Shown: positions 45,556-55,752, counted from the stretch's first letter. The stretch is DNA of 64,000 nucleotides from Paenibacillus sp. NEAU-GSW1 (GCF_009737085.1 NZ_WOVL01000009.1:1-64000); one strand, 5' to 3'. Translations and numbers: made by a program. Notes: generated by a model from the sequence alone, not told the origin.

Positions 45556-48000
45556 CTAATTCCGCAACGGCTTTCCGGTCGCGAGCATGTGGCTCATCCG
45601 GTCCTGCGTTTTGCGTTCTCCGCACAGGCTCAGGAACGCTTCAACTTCCAGATCGAGCAAATATTGCTCGCTCACCTCGGCTCCCGGCGCGGCGTTGCCT
45701 CCCGCCATCACATGCGCCAGCTTGGCGCCGATCAGCGCGTCATGCTTGCTCACTTGGCCGCTCAGCCGCAAGCTCTGCACGCCAAGCTGCAGCACCGCTC
45801 TGCCTTCGCGGCCGGCGACGCGGACGCGCTTCTCCTGCGGCGGTGCGTAGCCCGCCCGGTCCAGCTCAAGCACAGCCCGCTTCGCCTCGGCAATCCGCGC
45901 ATCCTGCCGCGCAATAACCCGGTCCTGCGGGCGTTTCAGCCCGATGCGGCCGACATCGAAGCCGCTTGAGGATGTTTTTGCAAGCGCTACCGTTTCGAAT
46001 AGCGCATTTAAATGCGGCTGAATATCGCCGCCAGCCGCCCGTTCGGCCGCCAGCACCGCCGCTTCCTTGGAGCCCCCGCCCGCCGGAATGAGGCCAACCC
46101 CCGTCTCCACCAGCCCAAAATACGTCTCCGGCGAATAAATAATCTGATCCGCCGGCAGGCAAGCTTCAACGCCGCCGCCAAGCGTCATCCGGTGAGGCGC
46201 GGCGACAATCGGCCGGTCAAGCCGCTTCAAGCTGAGCATGCTGGACTGGAACAGGCGGATTATATCCTCCACCTCTTCCCATTCGCCGCTTTGCGCCTCC
46301 ATCAGCAGCAGCATCAGATTGGCCCCTACACAGAAGTTGCGTCCTTCGTTCGCAATGACCAGCCCTCGCCAATTGCGGCTCACTTCCTCAGCGCTCTGCC
46401 TGATCGCCGTCAAAATATCGCCGCCGATCGCATTGTTCGGCGAATGAAATTCAAGGCACACGACATCGTCTCCAATGTCGATCAGACTAGCGCCGGACGT
46501 TCGCAGCACCGTGCGGTTGCCGGTTTTTTTTAACGCCGCTAATGAAATCTCGTCCGCCGACACGCGTTCCTTCTCATATAGCCCCGTCGCAACCGACGCG
46601 TAGAAACGTATCGGTTCCTCTCCAGCGTCCGCGCCCGCCGCGCGGTAAAAGCTCTCATTACCGGCTTCAAGCCACTGCAGCACCCACGCTGGCACCTCCT
46701 CGCTCTCGCTTTGCATGCGCTCGACGGACGAACGCAGCCCAATCGCATCCCACAGCTCGAACGGGCCAAGCTCCCAGTTGAAGCCCCATTTCATCGCACG
46801 GTCGATTTCGACTAACGAATCGGCGATCTCTCCGTTCAGCTTGGCGGAATAGAGCAGCGTGCGCTTGATCGTCTCCCAGGCAAAGAGCGAGTACCGGCTT
46901 CCCGGCTCGGCCGCAAGCAGCGCCTTCACTTTGCCGGCAGCCCCTTTTGCCGCTTTCGCCGCATCGATCACAGTCGAACTGATCTGCCTCCTTGGCGCAT
47001 AAGACAACGTCTCCAGGTCGAGCGACTCGATGTCGCTCCCTCCGCCCTCGCGCTTCACCTTGCGGAAAAAGCCGCTGCCGCTTTTTTCCCCAAGCCGTCC
47101 CGAGGCAACGAGCTGCTCCAGAATAAGCGGCCGCGCAAAAGCCGCCTTCTCCGCCGGATCATCGCTCCGCTCCCGTACATTGTCCAGCACATGCAGCAGC
47201 GTATCGAGCCCGACGAGATCAAGCATCCGGAACGTCGCCGTTTTCGGTCGGCCCATCGCAGGCCCGGTCAGCGCGTCCGCCTCCTCCACCGTCAGACCAT
47301 GGCGTTGAACTGCCTCCAGCGTGACGACCATACCGTACGTCCCGATCCGGTTGGCGATAAAATTCGGCGTATCCTTGGCGAGCACTACGCCTTTGCCCAA
47401 CCTTTTCTCGCACAGCTCCGTCAGCTTCGCGACAATCGCCGGATCGGTATCCGCTGTCGGAACGACCTCCACCAGCTTCATATAGCGCGGAGGATTGAAG
47501 AAATGCGTAGCCGCAAAATGCCGCCGGAACGCCTCGCTCCTCCCCTCGGCCATCGCCGCCACCGACAGCCCCGACGTGTTGGTCGTGACGATCGTCCCCG
47601 GCGACCATACCGACTCGATCCGCTCCAGCAGCTCCCGCTTCACGTCGAGCCGCTCGACGACGACCTCGACAATCCAATCGACGCCCGCCAGTTCTTGCAG
47701 CTGATCCTCTACATTGCCGACCGTAATCCGTTCGGCAAACGACGGATCGTACAGCGCTGCGGGCTGCGCCTTGATCAAACGCTGAAGCGCCGTTTGCGCC
47801 AGCCGATTGCGCACCTGCGTATGGTGGAGCGTCAGCCCGATCCGCTCTTCCTCTGCGGTTAATGAAGGCGGAATAATGTCGAGCAGCAGCACTCGCATGC
47901 CCGCATTCGCAAGATGCGCGGCAATTCCCGCCCCCATCACGCCGGAACCGATAACCGCAGCGCGGCGAACCGCGTCCGCACGATTGTTCGACAAATGCAT
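45556..48000 (-). CDS. fadN: 3-hydroxyacyl-CoA dehydrogenase/enoyl-CoA hydratase
   Basis: About 814 residues from the ATG at 48000 (AAGGGG just upstream); an earlier ATG at 48096 would add 32 residues with no homology. N-terminal NAD-binding GSGVMGAGIAAHLANAG, central 3HCDH domains, and a C-terminal crotonase domain (about 530-720, with CVGANLMLLLME and GGGVEACLPAD). It performs hydration and the second oxidation. Sits between fadF and fadA, as in B. subtilis. Confidence 0.95.
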   Translation of the reverse strand: MHLSNNRADAVRRAAVIGSGVMGAGIAAHLANAGMRVLLLDIIPPSLTAEEERIGLTLHHTQVRNRLAQTALQRLIKAQPAALYDPSFAERITVGNVEDQLQELAGVDWIVEVVVERLDVKRELLERIESVWSPGTIVTTNTSGLSVAAMAEGRSEAFRRHFAATHFFNPPRYMKLVEVVPTADTDPAIVAKLTELCEKRLGKGVVLAKDTPNFIANRIGTYGMVVTLEAVQRHGLTVEEADALTGPAMGRPKTATFRMLDLVGLDTLLHVLDNVRERSDDPAEKAAFARPLILEQLVASGRLGEKSGSGFFRKVKREGGGSDIESLDLETLSYAPRRQISSTVIDAAKAAKGAAGKVKALLAAEPGSRYSLFAWETIKRTLLYSAKLNGEIADSLVEIDRAMKWGFNWELGPFELWDAIGLRSSVERMQSESEEVPAWVLQWLEAGNESFYRAAGADAGEEPIRFYASVATGLYEKERVSADEISLAALKKTGNRTVLRTSGASLIDIGDDVVCLEFHSPNNAIGGDILTAIRQSAEEVSRNWRGLVIANEGRNFCVGANLMLLLMEAQSGEWEEVEDIIRLFQSSMLSLKRLDRPIVAAPHRMTLGGGVEACLPADQIIYSPETYFGLVETGVGLIPAGGGSKEAAVLAAERAAGGDIQPHLNALFETVALAKTSSSGFDVGRIGLKRPQDRVIARQDARIAEAKRAVLELDRAGYAPPQEKRVRVAGREGRAVLQLGVQSLRLSGQVSKHDALIGAKLAHVMAGGNAAPGAEVSEQYLLDLEVEAFLSLCGERKTQDRMSHMLATGKPLRN

Positions 48001-48175
48001 CAACCCCTTTTTTTTCGCTATAAAAGCGTGGTTGCCCTCATGACTCCCGCATAGCCCGCCTTCTCGCCGGTTTCCCCACTTCATTGGGTGCTCCATACGA
48101 CCCTGCGAGTGTCTTATCCCTTATCCCCTATCCCTTATCCCATACTCGCACAGCCCCGACTCATGAACTCCGCCG

Positions 48176-50656
48176 TCAGCTCCCGTCCGCCTGCTCCGAT
48201 CCGAACACGCTGGCCGCCAGCAGCTCCGCCACATCCCGCGCCGCCACCCGCTCATCCGCATTCAGCGATTTGAGGCCGTCCTCCATCATCGTCAGGCAGT
48301 ACGGGCATGCCGAGCCGATAACGGACGGCTTCACTTCCAGAGCTTGCGACGTTCGCGCCGCATTCACCCGCACGCCGCTCTGCTCCTCCATCCACATCAG
48401 TCCGCCGCCCGCCCCGCAGCACATGCCGTTCGCGCGAGAACGCTCCATTTCTTTCAACTGCACGCCTGGAATAGCGCGAAGCACCTCCCGGGGAGCATCG
48501 TATACGCCGTTATAGCGCCCCAAGTAGCAGGAGTCGTGATAGGTGACGCGTTCCCGCAGCGGATAGAGCGGCTTTAGCCGTCCTTCTTCCAACAGCCGTG
48601 CCAGCAGCTCCGTATGATGCTCGACGACAACGTCCGGCGCTAATCCGAAATCGGGATAGTCTTTCTTGAAGGCGTTGTACGTATGCGGACATACAGTGAC
48701 GATGCGGGTAACGCCGTACTTCTCGATCGTCCCGATGTTCTCGCGGCACAGCTCTTGAAAAAGCAGCTCGTTGCCAATGCGTCTCGCCGTATCGCCCGAG
48801 CTGCGCTCTTCCAATCCAAGCGTCGCGAACGAGACGCCCGCGCGTTCGAGCAGCCGTACGACATCGTACAGCACGCGCCGGCTGCGCGTATCGTACGCTC
48901 CCATCGAGCCCGCCCACAACAAAAGCTCCGGAGCGTGCGGCTCTGCGACCGCAGCCGACGCCCCATTGCCGCTTGCTCCCGCTGCCGCTTTCGTTGCCAT
49001 TGCCGTTTCCAGTCCGCTCCGTGCTCCTGACGCCCGCTTTGCCGCCGTTTTTCGCAGCTCCTGCATCGTCGGCACGCGAATGCCGGTCTTGCTCTCGCAA
49101 TCTTCAATCCAAGCGGCCCGCTCCCCGCGCGGCAGCCCCCACGGGTTGCTTTGGCGTTCGATATTTTGCAGCGCGCGCTGCCCGTCGGTCGGAAGCCGTC
49201 CTTCCATCAGCACGAGATAGCGGCGCATGTCGATGATTTTGTCGACATGCTCGTTGCCGACAGGGCATACCTCCTCGCAATTGCGGCAGGTCGTGCACGA
49301 CCACAATTCCTCCTCGGTCATCACGTCGCCGATCAATTGCGCCTCCGTTGCGTCCGCCGCTTCCCTCACGCTCCACGCCTGCGCTTGCGCCGCCATCGTC
49401 GGCGCGATAGAGGTCATGCTTCCTTCGAAGCCCTCCTCCCATGCCGGCAGCGCCGCCCCCATCACATGCGCGCCTGCGAGGCGGCCTCCCATCGAACGCG
49501 GAATCCACGGCGACTTCGACGTAATCGCGGCTCCTTTTTCCGTCAAATGGTCGCGAAGCTTTACCATAAGATGCATCGGCGACAGCAGCTTGCCGGTATT
49601 CGATGCGGGACACACATTCGTGCAGCGGCCGCATTCCACACATGCGTACAGATCGACTAACTGCTTCTGCGAAAAATGCTCGACCGCCCCGGCGCCGAAC
49701 GATTCGGCTTCCTCGTCCTCCAAATTAAGCGGCGCCAGCGTGCCGACCGGAGAGCGGCGGCGAAGCCACAAATTCGCCGGTCCCGTCAGCAGATGAAAAT
49801 GCTTCGACTGCGGCACGTACACAAGGAAAGAAAGCAGCACGGCCAAATGCAGCCACCAGAACAGCTCGTAGCCGATATCCGCAGCCAAGCCGCCAAGCGG
49901 AACGCCAATTGCGCGCAGCCCCTCCGCCATCGCCGCCGACACGGGAGCGAATCGCTCGGGAACGCTGTCGCTGCTGTGCGCCAACCGTTCGAAAGCGAGC
50001 GTAAACAGTACGCTCAGCATCAGCGTGCCGATGAACCAGAGGACGAGCGACGGCTTCCAGCCTCGTTTGAGCCTGGGCAGCCGTTCCAGATAGCGCCTGT
50101 ACGCGCCGTACAGCACGGCAAGCAGCACCAGCGATACGGCGATCTCCTGACTAAGCGCGAAGCCATTGTAGTACGGGAACGGAATAGGGCTTCCGCTCAA
50201 GCTTTTCCAGATGAGATCCGCTGCGCCGAATTGAAGCACAATAAAGCCGTAAAAATAAATCAAGTGCATCATGCCGCTCCGCAAATCGTGAAGCAGCTTG
50301 CGGTGGCCGAACATCTGGGCGGCAAAAGACGGCCTTTTCGCCTCGGACTGCATCGGAGGCGGCGCAGCAGACGGCTTCGCAGGCGGAATTCGGCTTTCCG
50401 AGCCTGCCTGCGCCCATCCTCCCCTCTCCAGCCGTTCCTGCCGAGCAGCCTCCTGCTGCGAGTCCTCTCCCGGTTTTTCCTTCGTCCTGCCCGGCAGCCA
50501 GTCGAACCGGGCGGGCCTGCCGAGCCTTATGTACCCGATCCGTCTGATTATTACTGCTGCAAATGCATATCCGGCGAGCAGCACCGCTGCCGCAAAGCCC
50601 GCCCAGCGCGCCGCTTCTGCACCGTGCTCCACCAGCCATTCAAGAGCTGCCGCCAT
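48176..50656 (-). CDS. fadF: membrane Fe-S oxidoreductase of beta-oxidation
   Basis: 826 residues from the ATG at 50656 behind GGAAGGGG (an upstream TTG at 50692 is possible). Membrane helices come first, including a nitrate-reductase-gamma-like part. Then two 4Fe-4S motifs CVECGRCTNVCPASN and CTTCRNCEEVCPVGN, then CCG domains with the CCGAGG cysteines (about 765-775). It is thought to pass electrons from EtfAB to quinone. First gene of the leftward fad operon. Confidence 0.9.
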   Translation of the reverse strand: MAAALEWLVEHGAEAARWAGFAAAVLLAGYAFAAVIIRRIGYIRLGRPARFDWLPGRTKEKPGEDSQQEAARQERLERGGWAQAGSESRIPPAKPSAAPPPMQSEAKRPSFAAQMFGHRKLLHDLRSGMMHLIYFYGFIVLQFGAADLIWKSLSGSPIPFPYYNGFALSQEIAVSLVLLAVLYGAYRRYLERLPRLKRGWKPSLVLWFIGTLMLSVLFTLAFERLAHSSDSVPERFAPVSAAMAEGLRAIGVPLGGLAADIGYELFWWLHLAVLLSFLVYVPQSKHFHLLTGPANLWLRRRSPVGTLAPLNLEDEEAESFGAGAVEHFSQKQLVDLYACVECGRCTNVCPASNTGKLLSPMHLMVKLRDHLTEKGAAITSKSPWIPRSMGGRLAGAHVMGAALPAWEEGFEGSMTSIAPTMAAQAQAWSVREAADATEAQLIGDVMTEEELWSCTTCRNCEEVCPVGNEHVDKIIDMRRYLVLMEGRLPTDGQRALQNIERQSNPWGLPRGERAAWIEDCESKTGIRVPTMQELRKTAAKRASGARSGLETAMATKAAAGASGNGASAAVAEPHAPELLLWAGSMGAYDTRSRRVLYDVVRLLERAGVSFATLGLEERSSGDTARRIGNELLFQELCRENIGTIEKYGVTRIVTVCPHTYNAFKKDYPDFGLAPDVVVEHHTELLARLLEEGRLKPLYPLRERVTYHDSCYLGRYNGVYDAPREVLRAIPGVQLKEMERSRANGMCCGAGGGLMWMEEQSGVRVNAARTSQALEVKPSVIGSACPYCLTMMEDGLKSLNADERVAARDVAELLAASVFGSEQADGS

Positions 50657-50695
50657 GCGCTTCGCCCCCTTCCGTCCCTCACCTTTGGACAAGCT

Positions 50696-50709
50696 TTAAA
50701 GCGCTTTCA
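50696..50709. promoter_or_regulatory. cre site (CcpA) between fadF and etfB
   Basis: TTAAAGCGCTTTCA matches the B. subtilis cre consensus TGWAANCGNTNWCA at all but one defined position. It lies 40-53 bases before the fadF start. CcpA control of fad genes is known in B. subtilis. No FadR palindrome was seen. Confidence 0.65.
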
Positions 50710-50924
50710 AAAAAAATAGACGCGGTGCTCCAAGTATATGAACCGAGTCACGCGAACATGCCGCGCCATGAGAGCTGGAAAGCGGTCTATTTGCCGTTTT
50801 TTGCACATATCGTAGCACTGATGGAAGTAAGGTTAGCCGAGCTTCGGCTATGTCCGAGGCTGGCAGCGCAGGAGTGTATGAACCATGCTTGTAAAGCTGC
50901 TTGTTAAGAGAGGGGTTCAGAGGC

Positions 50925-51773
50925 ATGCTGAATATTGTTGTTCTATTGAAGCAAACCTTCGATACAGAGGAAAAGATTATCGTTACGCCGGCAGGCGCCG
51001 TATCGGGCGAAGGCGCGAAGCTCGTCATCAACCCTTATGACGAATACGCTTTAGAGGAAGCGCTGCGCCAGCGCGAGCTGCACGGCGGACAAGTGCGCGT
51101 CGTCACGGTCGGTTCCGAACGGTCGGAGGAAGCGCTGCGCACAGCGCTTGCAATGGGCGCGGACGAAGCGATCCGATTGGACAGCGGAGGTCACGGCGCG
51201 CTTGCGGAAGGTGACAGCTTCACCGTTGCGGCCGCGCTTACAGAAGCGATCACCCCTTTAGCTCCGGACCTTGTGCTTGCGGGGCTGTTTGCCGTCGACA
51301 CCGGCTCGGGCAGCGTCGCGCTGCAAGTGGCGCAGCGGCTTGGGCTGCCGCATGCGACGGCAGCGGTGAAGCTCGATATCGCGAGCACGGCGGATGCCGC
51401 TGCGTCGGGAGCTATCGCTGCCGCTTCGGCCGGAACGGCTTCACGCTTTGCCATTGTGGAACGCGATGTGGAAGGTGATACAGAGACGATTGCCATTCCG
51501 CTCCCTGCGCTCATTACGGCGCAGCAAGGGCTCAATGAGCCGCGCTATCCTTCCCTGCCGGGAATTATGAAAGCGAAGAAAAAACCGCTCGTGCGGATCG
51601 ACACCGATGAGTTCGGCGCGGAATGGCAAGCCGCCGCAGCCGCGCGGACGGCTCGGACGGCATTGTATCCGCCCTTGCCGCGAGCGGCGGGAACGCGCCT
51701 TGCAGGCGGCGCCGCCGAGCAAGCGGCGGAGCTGGCGCGTCTGCTGCAGTCGGCGGTTAAGCTGCAGCCTTGA
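50925..51773 (+). CDS. etfB: electron transfer flavoprotein beta subunit
   Basis: 282 residues from the ATG at 50925, behind GAGGGG; an earlier start at 50901 is possible. ETF-beta pattern: VVLLKQTFDTEEKI, INPYDEYALEEALR and a C-terminal GIMKAKKKPL signature. Forms the FAD-containing ETF with the alpha subunit 36 bases downstream and carries electrons from FadE. Divergent from fadF. Confidence 0.95.
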   Translation: MLNIVVLLKQTFDTEEKIIVTPAGAVSGEGAKLVINPYDEYALEEALRQRELHGGQVRVVTVGSERSEEALRTALAMGADEAIRLDSGGHGALAEGDSFTVAAALTEAITPLAPDLVLAGLFAVDTGSGSVALQVAQRLGLPHATAAVKLDIASTADAAASGAIAAASAGTASRFAIVERDVEGDTETIAIPLPALITAQQGLNEPRYPSLPGIMKAKKKPLVRIDTDEFGAEWQAAAAARTARTALYPPLPRAAGTRLAGGAAEQAAELARLLQSAVKLQP

Positions 51774-51809
51774 CCCTCATTCCACTGCCTGAGAGGAGAG
51801 ATCGCTAAC

Positions 51810-52802
51810 ATGGCTAGAACAATATTGGTTTTCGCTGAATGCAGAGCAGGAAAGCTGCGCCGCGTCGCGCTCGAAGCGCTGGGCGCGGCGCGGCTTCTGG
51901 CAGGCGATGACGGCGCGGTGCACGCCGTTATCGCCTGCTCCGGCGGCGCGGCCGAAGAGGCGGCCGCGCTGGCCGCGCGCGGGGCGGACGTCGTGCATAT
52001 CGCCGACGATCCGGCCCTGCGCGACTACGCGCCCGAGGCGTACATCGCCGCCATAAGCGCAGCTATTGAGGCAGTGCGGCCGGACGCCGTGCTGCTCGGC
52101 CACACCGCTGCGGGGCGCGAGCTCGCGCCCCGGCTGGCCGCGGCCGGCGGCGCTGGCCACATCGCCGACGTTACCGCCATCGAGCTCGATGCCGATGGCG
52201 GCGCCGTCTTTACCCGCCCGCTCTACGCCGGCAAGGCGTTCGAGCGGCGCAGCTTTGCCCCGGGCGGCGGCGCGTGGATCATCACGCTGCGCCCGAACAA
52301 CCTGCCTCCGGCCGAGGCTGCGGACAGCGGCGACCGCCAAGGCGCCGTGCAGCCGCTGCCCTTCGCGGTCCCGGCGCTGTACACCGCCGTGCGCTCGCTC
52401 GTGCGCCGTGCCGGCGGCCAGCTTGACCTCGCCGAGGCCGACGTCGTCGTCTCCGGCGGCAGAGGCGTGCGCAGCGCAGCGGGCTTTGAGCCGCTGCAAG
52501 CGCTCGCCGGCGTGCTCGGCGGCGCGGTCGGCGCCTCGCGCGGCGCATGCGACGCCGGCTATTGCGGTTATGCCCTGCAAATCGGGCAAACCGGCAAAGT
52601 CGTGACGCCGCAGCTCTATATCGCCTGCGGCATCAGCGGCGCGATTCAGCATCTGGCCGGCATGAGCCAGTCGCGGGTCATCGTCGCGATCAACAAAGAC
52701 CCGGACGCCCCGATCTTCGGCGTCGCCGACTACGGCATCGTCGGCGACCTGTTCGAGGTCGTCCCGCTGCTCACCTCCGAGCTGCAGCGCACGCTTGCTT
52801 AG
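51810..52802 (+). CDS. etfA: electron transfer flavoprotein alpha subunit
   Basis: 330 residues. The C-terminal FAD domain has GQTGKVVTPQLYIACGISGA and NKDPDAPIFGVADYGIVGDL (about 255-320), the ETF-alpha signature. Very GC-rich. ATG follows GAGAGGAG. Confidence 0.95.
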   Translation: MARTILVFAECRAGKLRRVALEALGAARLLAGDDGAVHAVIACSGGAAEEAAALAARGADVVHIADDPALRDYAPEAYIAAISAAIEAVRPDAVLLGHTAAGRELAPRLAAAGGAGHIADVTAIELDADGGAVFTRPLYAGKAFERRSFAPGGGAWIITLRPNNLPPAEAADSGDRQGAVQPLPFAVPALYTAVRSLVRRAGGQLDLAEADVVVSGGRGVRSAAGFEPLQALAGVLGGAVGASRGACDAGYCGYALQIGQTGKVVTPQLYIACGISGAIQHLAGMSQSRVIVAINKDPDAPIFGVADYGIVGDLFEVVPLLTSELQRTLA

Positions 52803-52859
52803 CCGTTTTTTACGAGGTTAACTTTCAATCCCGCTAACCTTCAGCTCGACTAACTATAA

Positions 52860-52912
52860 AAGCTCCTTAACGGTCAGTTGCGATAATGCAACGACCGCTT
52901 CGGAGCTTTTTT
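52860..52912 (+). terminator. terminator of etfBA
   Basis: AAGCTCC..CGGTC..GTTGC and GCAAC..CCG..GGAGCTT form the stem, then TTTTTT. Confidence 0.85.
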
Positions 52913-53044
52913 GCTTTCAAGAACACACTATATACCCAACTCTTGTATGATCATATTCGCTATTGTTTTTACTTCATCGTCTATCGTCTCTATCTCGTCA
53001 TGTTTATTGTATCTCTCATTTCTTTATCCCCCATTAGTCTAAGA

Positions 53045-53093
53045 AGGCAATTTCGGACAGCGAGAGCACTAGCTCCTCCTGCCGAAATTGCCT
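53045..53093. terminator. strong hairpin before the SLH gene
   Basis: AGGCAATTTCGG and CCGAAATTGCCT form a perfect 12-bp stem. The tail ATTCTTTT suits plus-strand termination. 52913-53044 has no gene. Confidence 0.65.
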
Positions 53094-53204
53094 ATTCTTT
53101 TAACCAAACCCGCCACCATTTTCCTATAGAAACGTCCTCTCTGTTCTGATATCTTCTACTAATGGCACTACTTAAAATCACCAGCAGAGAGAGGAACCAG
53201 CCAG

Positions 53205-54260
53205 ATGAAAAAGAAGTTTTACCGCGCAGCTCTAATGCTCGCACTATCCGCATTTATGCTTTTACCATTGAACCTCCCTTCCGTCAAAGCAGCCGATGCC
53301 GTTGCCTTGGACATGTATTTTCCAATCGATATCGATGAACATTGGGCCTTCGATGAATTGGACAACTTCATCAATGCCGACTTGCTTCGGGGATATAAAG
53401 ATCAGGAAGGCATCATAACAGTCAAGCCGAATAACTCGATCAGCCGCGCTGAGTTTGTCGCGATTCTGGTTCGCGTGCTGGATCTGCATAGCGAGGAAAC
53501 CGGCAAAAGCTTCACCGACGTTGAAGAAAGCAGATGGTACGCAGAGCCGGTTCGCGTCGCAAGCTCCCTCGGTATCGTTAACGGTCTTAGCGAGACAAAA
53601 TTTGGACCTGAAAAACAAATTACTCGCGGCGAGATCGCAACGCTAGTGGTTCGCGCGTTTGCGTCGACAGTATCGTTTGAAGGCGAAGCTAAAAAATTCG
53701 TCGATGTCCCTGACTACTTCGCAACGCCATTCATTGAACAAGCCAGCCAAGCCGGCATCGTAAAAGGCAGCACCGCCGACCTGTTCAAGCCGTTTGCAAA
53801 CGCGACTCGCGCAGAGTCGGTCGTCATGCTGCAACGCGCTTTGGATTTGCAGCATAGCAACCTGCCGGAAGACAGCGCTCTGACTTCGGTCATCCTTGAT
53901 AATGAAGCTGCCGAGCTGCAAATTTACAAAGACAAAGCTTACGATCAGTTAGGCGCTCTGTATGAGAAGTACACAACTGGCTACCAATTGGCTTCGGGCC
54001 TTTCTTTTGCCGAAATGCTTCCTCTCGCTATCGAGGATGGTCTATCCATTGAAATGGAGAAAGTAGCCGACCAGAAGCTTGAAGTTATTTCCAAAACAGA
54101 CCGTTTCGCAGTTGTCGAATCGACTGGCGGCAGCTACAAAATTACAGTCACTGACGGTGAAGACACCAGCATCGACAATGAATCGACAGACGGCACCTAC
54201 CTGCTGAAAAAAATGTCCGACGGCCAATGGAAAGTGTACAATTTCTACTTGGCTGAGTAA
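53205..54260 (+). CDS. S-layer homology domain protein
   Basis: 351 residues. Signal peptide (about 1-29, ending VKAADA), then three SLH modules (about 40-95, 100-155, 160-215) marked by HWAFDELDNFINADLLRGYKD, SRAEFVAILVRVL, RWYAEPVRVASSLGIVNG and TRGEIATLVVRAF. These bind pyruvylated wall polymer. The C-terminal 130 residues form an unassigned, acidic globular part. Own terminator on each side. Confidence 0.9.
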   Translation: MKKKFYRAALMLALSAFMLLPLNLPSVKAADAVALDMYFPIDIDEHWAFDELDNFINADLLRGYKDQEGIITVKPNNSISRAEFVAILVRVLDLHSEETGKSFTDVEESRWYAEPVRVASSLGIVNGLSETKFGPEKQITRGEIATLVVRAFASTVSFEGEAKKFVDVPDYFATPFIEQASQAGIVKGSTADLFKPFANATRAESVVMLQRALDLQHSNLPEDSALTSVILDNEAAELQIYKDKAYDQLGALYEKYTTGYQLASGLSFAEMLPLAIEDGLSIEMEKVADQKLEVISKTDRFAVVESTGGSYKITVTDGEDTSIDNESTDGTYLLKKMSDGQWKVYNFYLAE

Positions 54261-54276
54261 TAGCAGCACTTCTTAG

Positions 54277-54325
54277 AAAAGGCAGTTTCGATTTGAGGAA
54301 TCCCTCATTCGAAACTGCCTTTTTA
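54277..54325 (+). terminator. terminator of the SLH gene
   Basis: AAAAGGCAGTTTCGA and TCGAAACTGCCTTTT form the stem, then T-run. The stem AGGCA.TTTCG resembles the hairpin at 53045. Confidence 0.85.
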
Positions 54326-54363
54326 AGCTCATTTGAGCCCCAAACTCCGTTACTCCAACGCTC

Positions 54364-54953
54364 CTAAGGCCAATTTCCGCCTTACACGCCACCCCAGCAC
54401 CGAGAATAGTAGCTGCACTCCTTCTCTAAGGCCATTTTCGGCCTTAGAACCCGCCAACTCTGCCACTTCGACGCTCCTAAGGCCATTTTCCGCCTTACAC
54501 GCCACCCCAGCACCGAGAATAGTAGCTGCACTCCTTCTCTAAGGCCGTTTTCGGCCTTAGAACCCGCCAACTCTGCCACTTCGACGCCTATAAGGCCATT
54601 TTCCGCCTTACACGCCACCCCAGCACCGAGAATAGTAGCTGCACTCCTTCTCTAAGGCCATTTTCGGCCTTAGAGACAGCCAACTCTGCCACTTCGACGC
54701 TTCTAAGTCCAATTTCCGCCTTACACGCCAACCCAGCACCGAGAATAGTAGCTGTACTCCTTCTCTAAGGCCATTTTCGGCCTTAGAACCCGCCAACTCT
54801 GCCACTCCGACGCTTCTAAGGCCAATTTCCGCCTTACACGCCAACCCAGCACCGAGAATAGTAGCTGCACTCCTTCTCTAAGGCCATTTTCGGCCTTAGA
54901 ACCCGCCAACTCTGCCACTCCGACGCTTCTAAGGCCAATTTCCGCCTTACACA
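54364..54953. repeat. 113-bp tandem array of paired hairpins
   Basis: Five units and a part, with CAGCACCGAGAATAGTAGCT recurring at about 54395, 54508, 54621, 54734 and 54847. Each unit has two hairpin types: CTAAGGCC..GGCCTTAG and CTAAGGCCA..CCGCCTTAC. No credible CDS; apparent frames are periodic artefacts. Confidence 0.95.
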
Positions 54954-55080
54954 CCATGTCCGCACCACACATCCACACCGAGATTACGAGCGCCGCTCTC
55001 CACCGCTCTCCACCGCTCCCTCCCGCACACACAGCAAAAAGCCCGTTCCCCCATACAGGTGGAACGGGCTTCCCCATTCG

Positions 55081-55752
55081 CTACGCGAAATCCGGGCGAA
55101 TCTCCCGGATGCAGTCCGGCGACTCATACGCTTCGTCGCCGATCGCGTTCGTCACCGGATAAGCGCGCATCTGGTACGATTCCAGCGGCTCCAAATGCTT
55201 ACGAAGCGAGCGGTAATCCTGCAAGCGCGGATCGAGCCAATCCTCCATGCCGTCCTCGTCGAGGATGATCGGCACCCGAGGCTGCCATTGCGACATCGCG
55301 CCCGAAGACGGCGCTGTCAGCATCGTAAACGCACGGACGAGCTCGCCGCTGTAATTGCGCCACTCGTCATAGAAGCCGGCGATGCCAAGCAATCGCTGAT
55401 TCGGCACGACGATATGCATCGCGCGCGGGTCGCGCTCCTTGCCGTGCTGCTGCCAGCCGAAAAAGCCGCTGCATGGTATAACGCAGCGCTGCTTCCGCAG
55501 CATCCGATCGAAAAACCGTTTATCTGACAATGTATCGCAATCCGCATTGACCGAATCTTTTGCCCAGAATGGGAACAGTCCCCATCTCGCGTCATGCATC
55601 ATTCTTTCGCCCCAGCGATCGTTCATGACGATGGATACGGTCTGCGTTGGCGCTACGTTAAATCGATTCGTATAGCAGTTAACCAGCTTTTTAACTTGAA
55701 AAGCATCGACCATATCGCCGACATCCGCTGTAATTGAGTACCGTTCAATCAT
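55081..55752 (-). CDS. SRAP-family (YedK/HMCES-like) protein, active residues replaced
   Basis: 223 residues from the ATG at 55752 (AAGGGG upstream); the family starts here, since the mature protein begins Met then the catalytic residue. The fold is clear: FNVAPTQ (31-37), ARWGLFPFWAKDSVNADCDTL (55-75) and RCVIPCSGFFGW (89-100). But Cys2 is Ile, the Glu of GFxEW is Gly99, and the His of HxRxP is Gln157. Active members cross-link abasic DNA through Cys2, so this one should not. Confidence 0.85.
   Translation of the reverse strand: MIERYSITADVGDMVDAFQVKKLVNCYTNRFNVAPTQTVSIVMNDRWGERMMHDARWGLFPFWAKDSVNADCDTLSDKRFFDRMLRKQRCVIPCSGFFGWQQHGKERDPRAMHIVVPNQRLLGIAGFYDEWRNYSGELVRAFTMLTAPSSGAMSQWQPRVPIILDEDGMEDWLDPRLQDYRSLRKHLEPLESYQMRAYPVTNAIGDEAYESPDCIREIRPDFA

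Noticed and set aside
54382-55077. Several minus-strand frames with similar proteins across the 113-bp array
   Set aside because: The similarity is the DNA repeat itself; the frames have no independent start signals or conserved domain.
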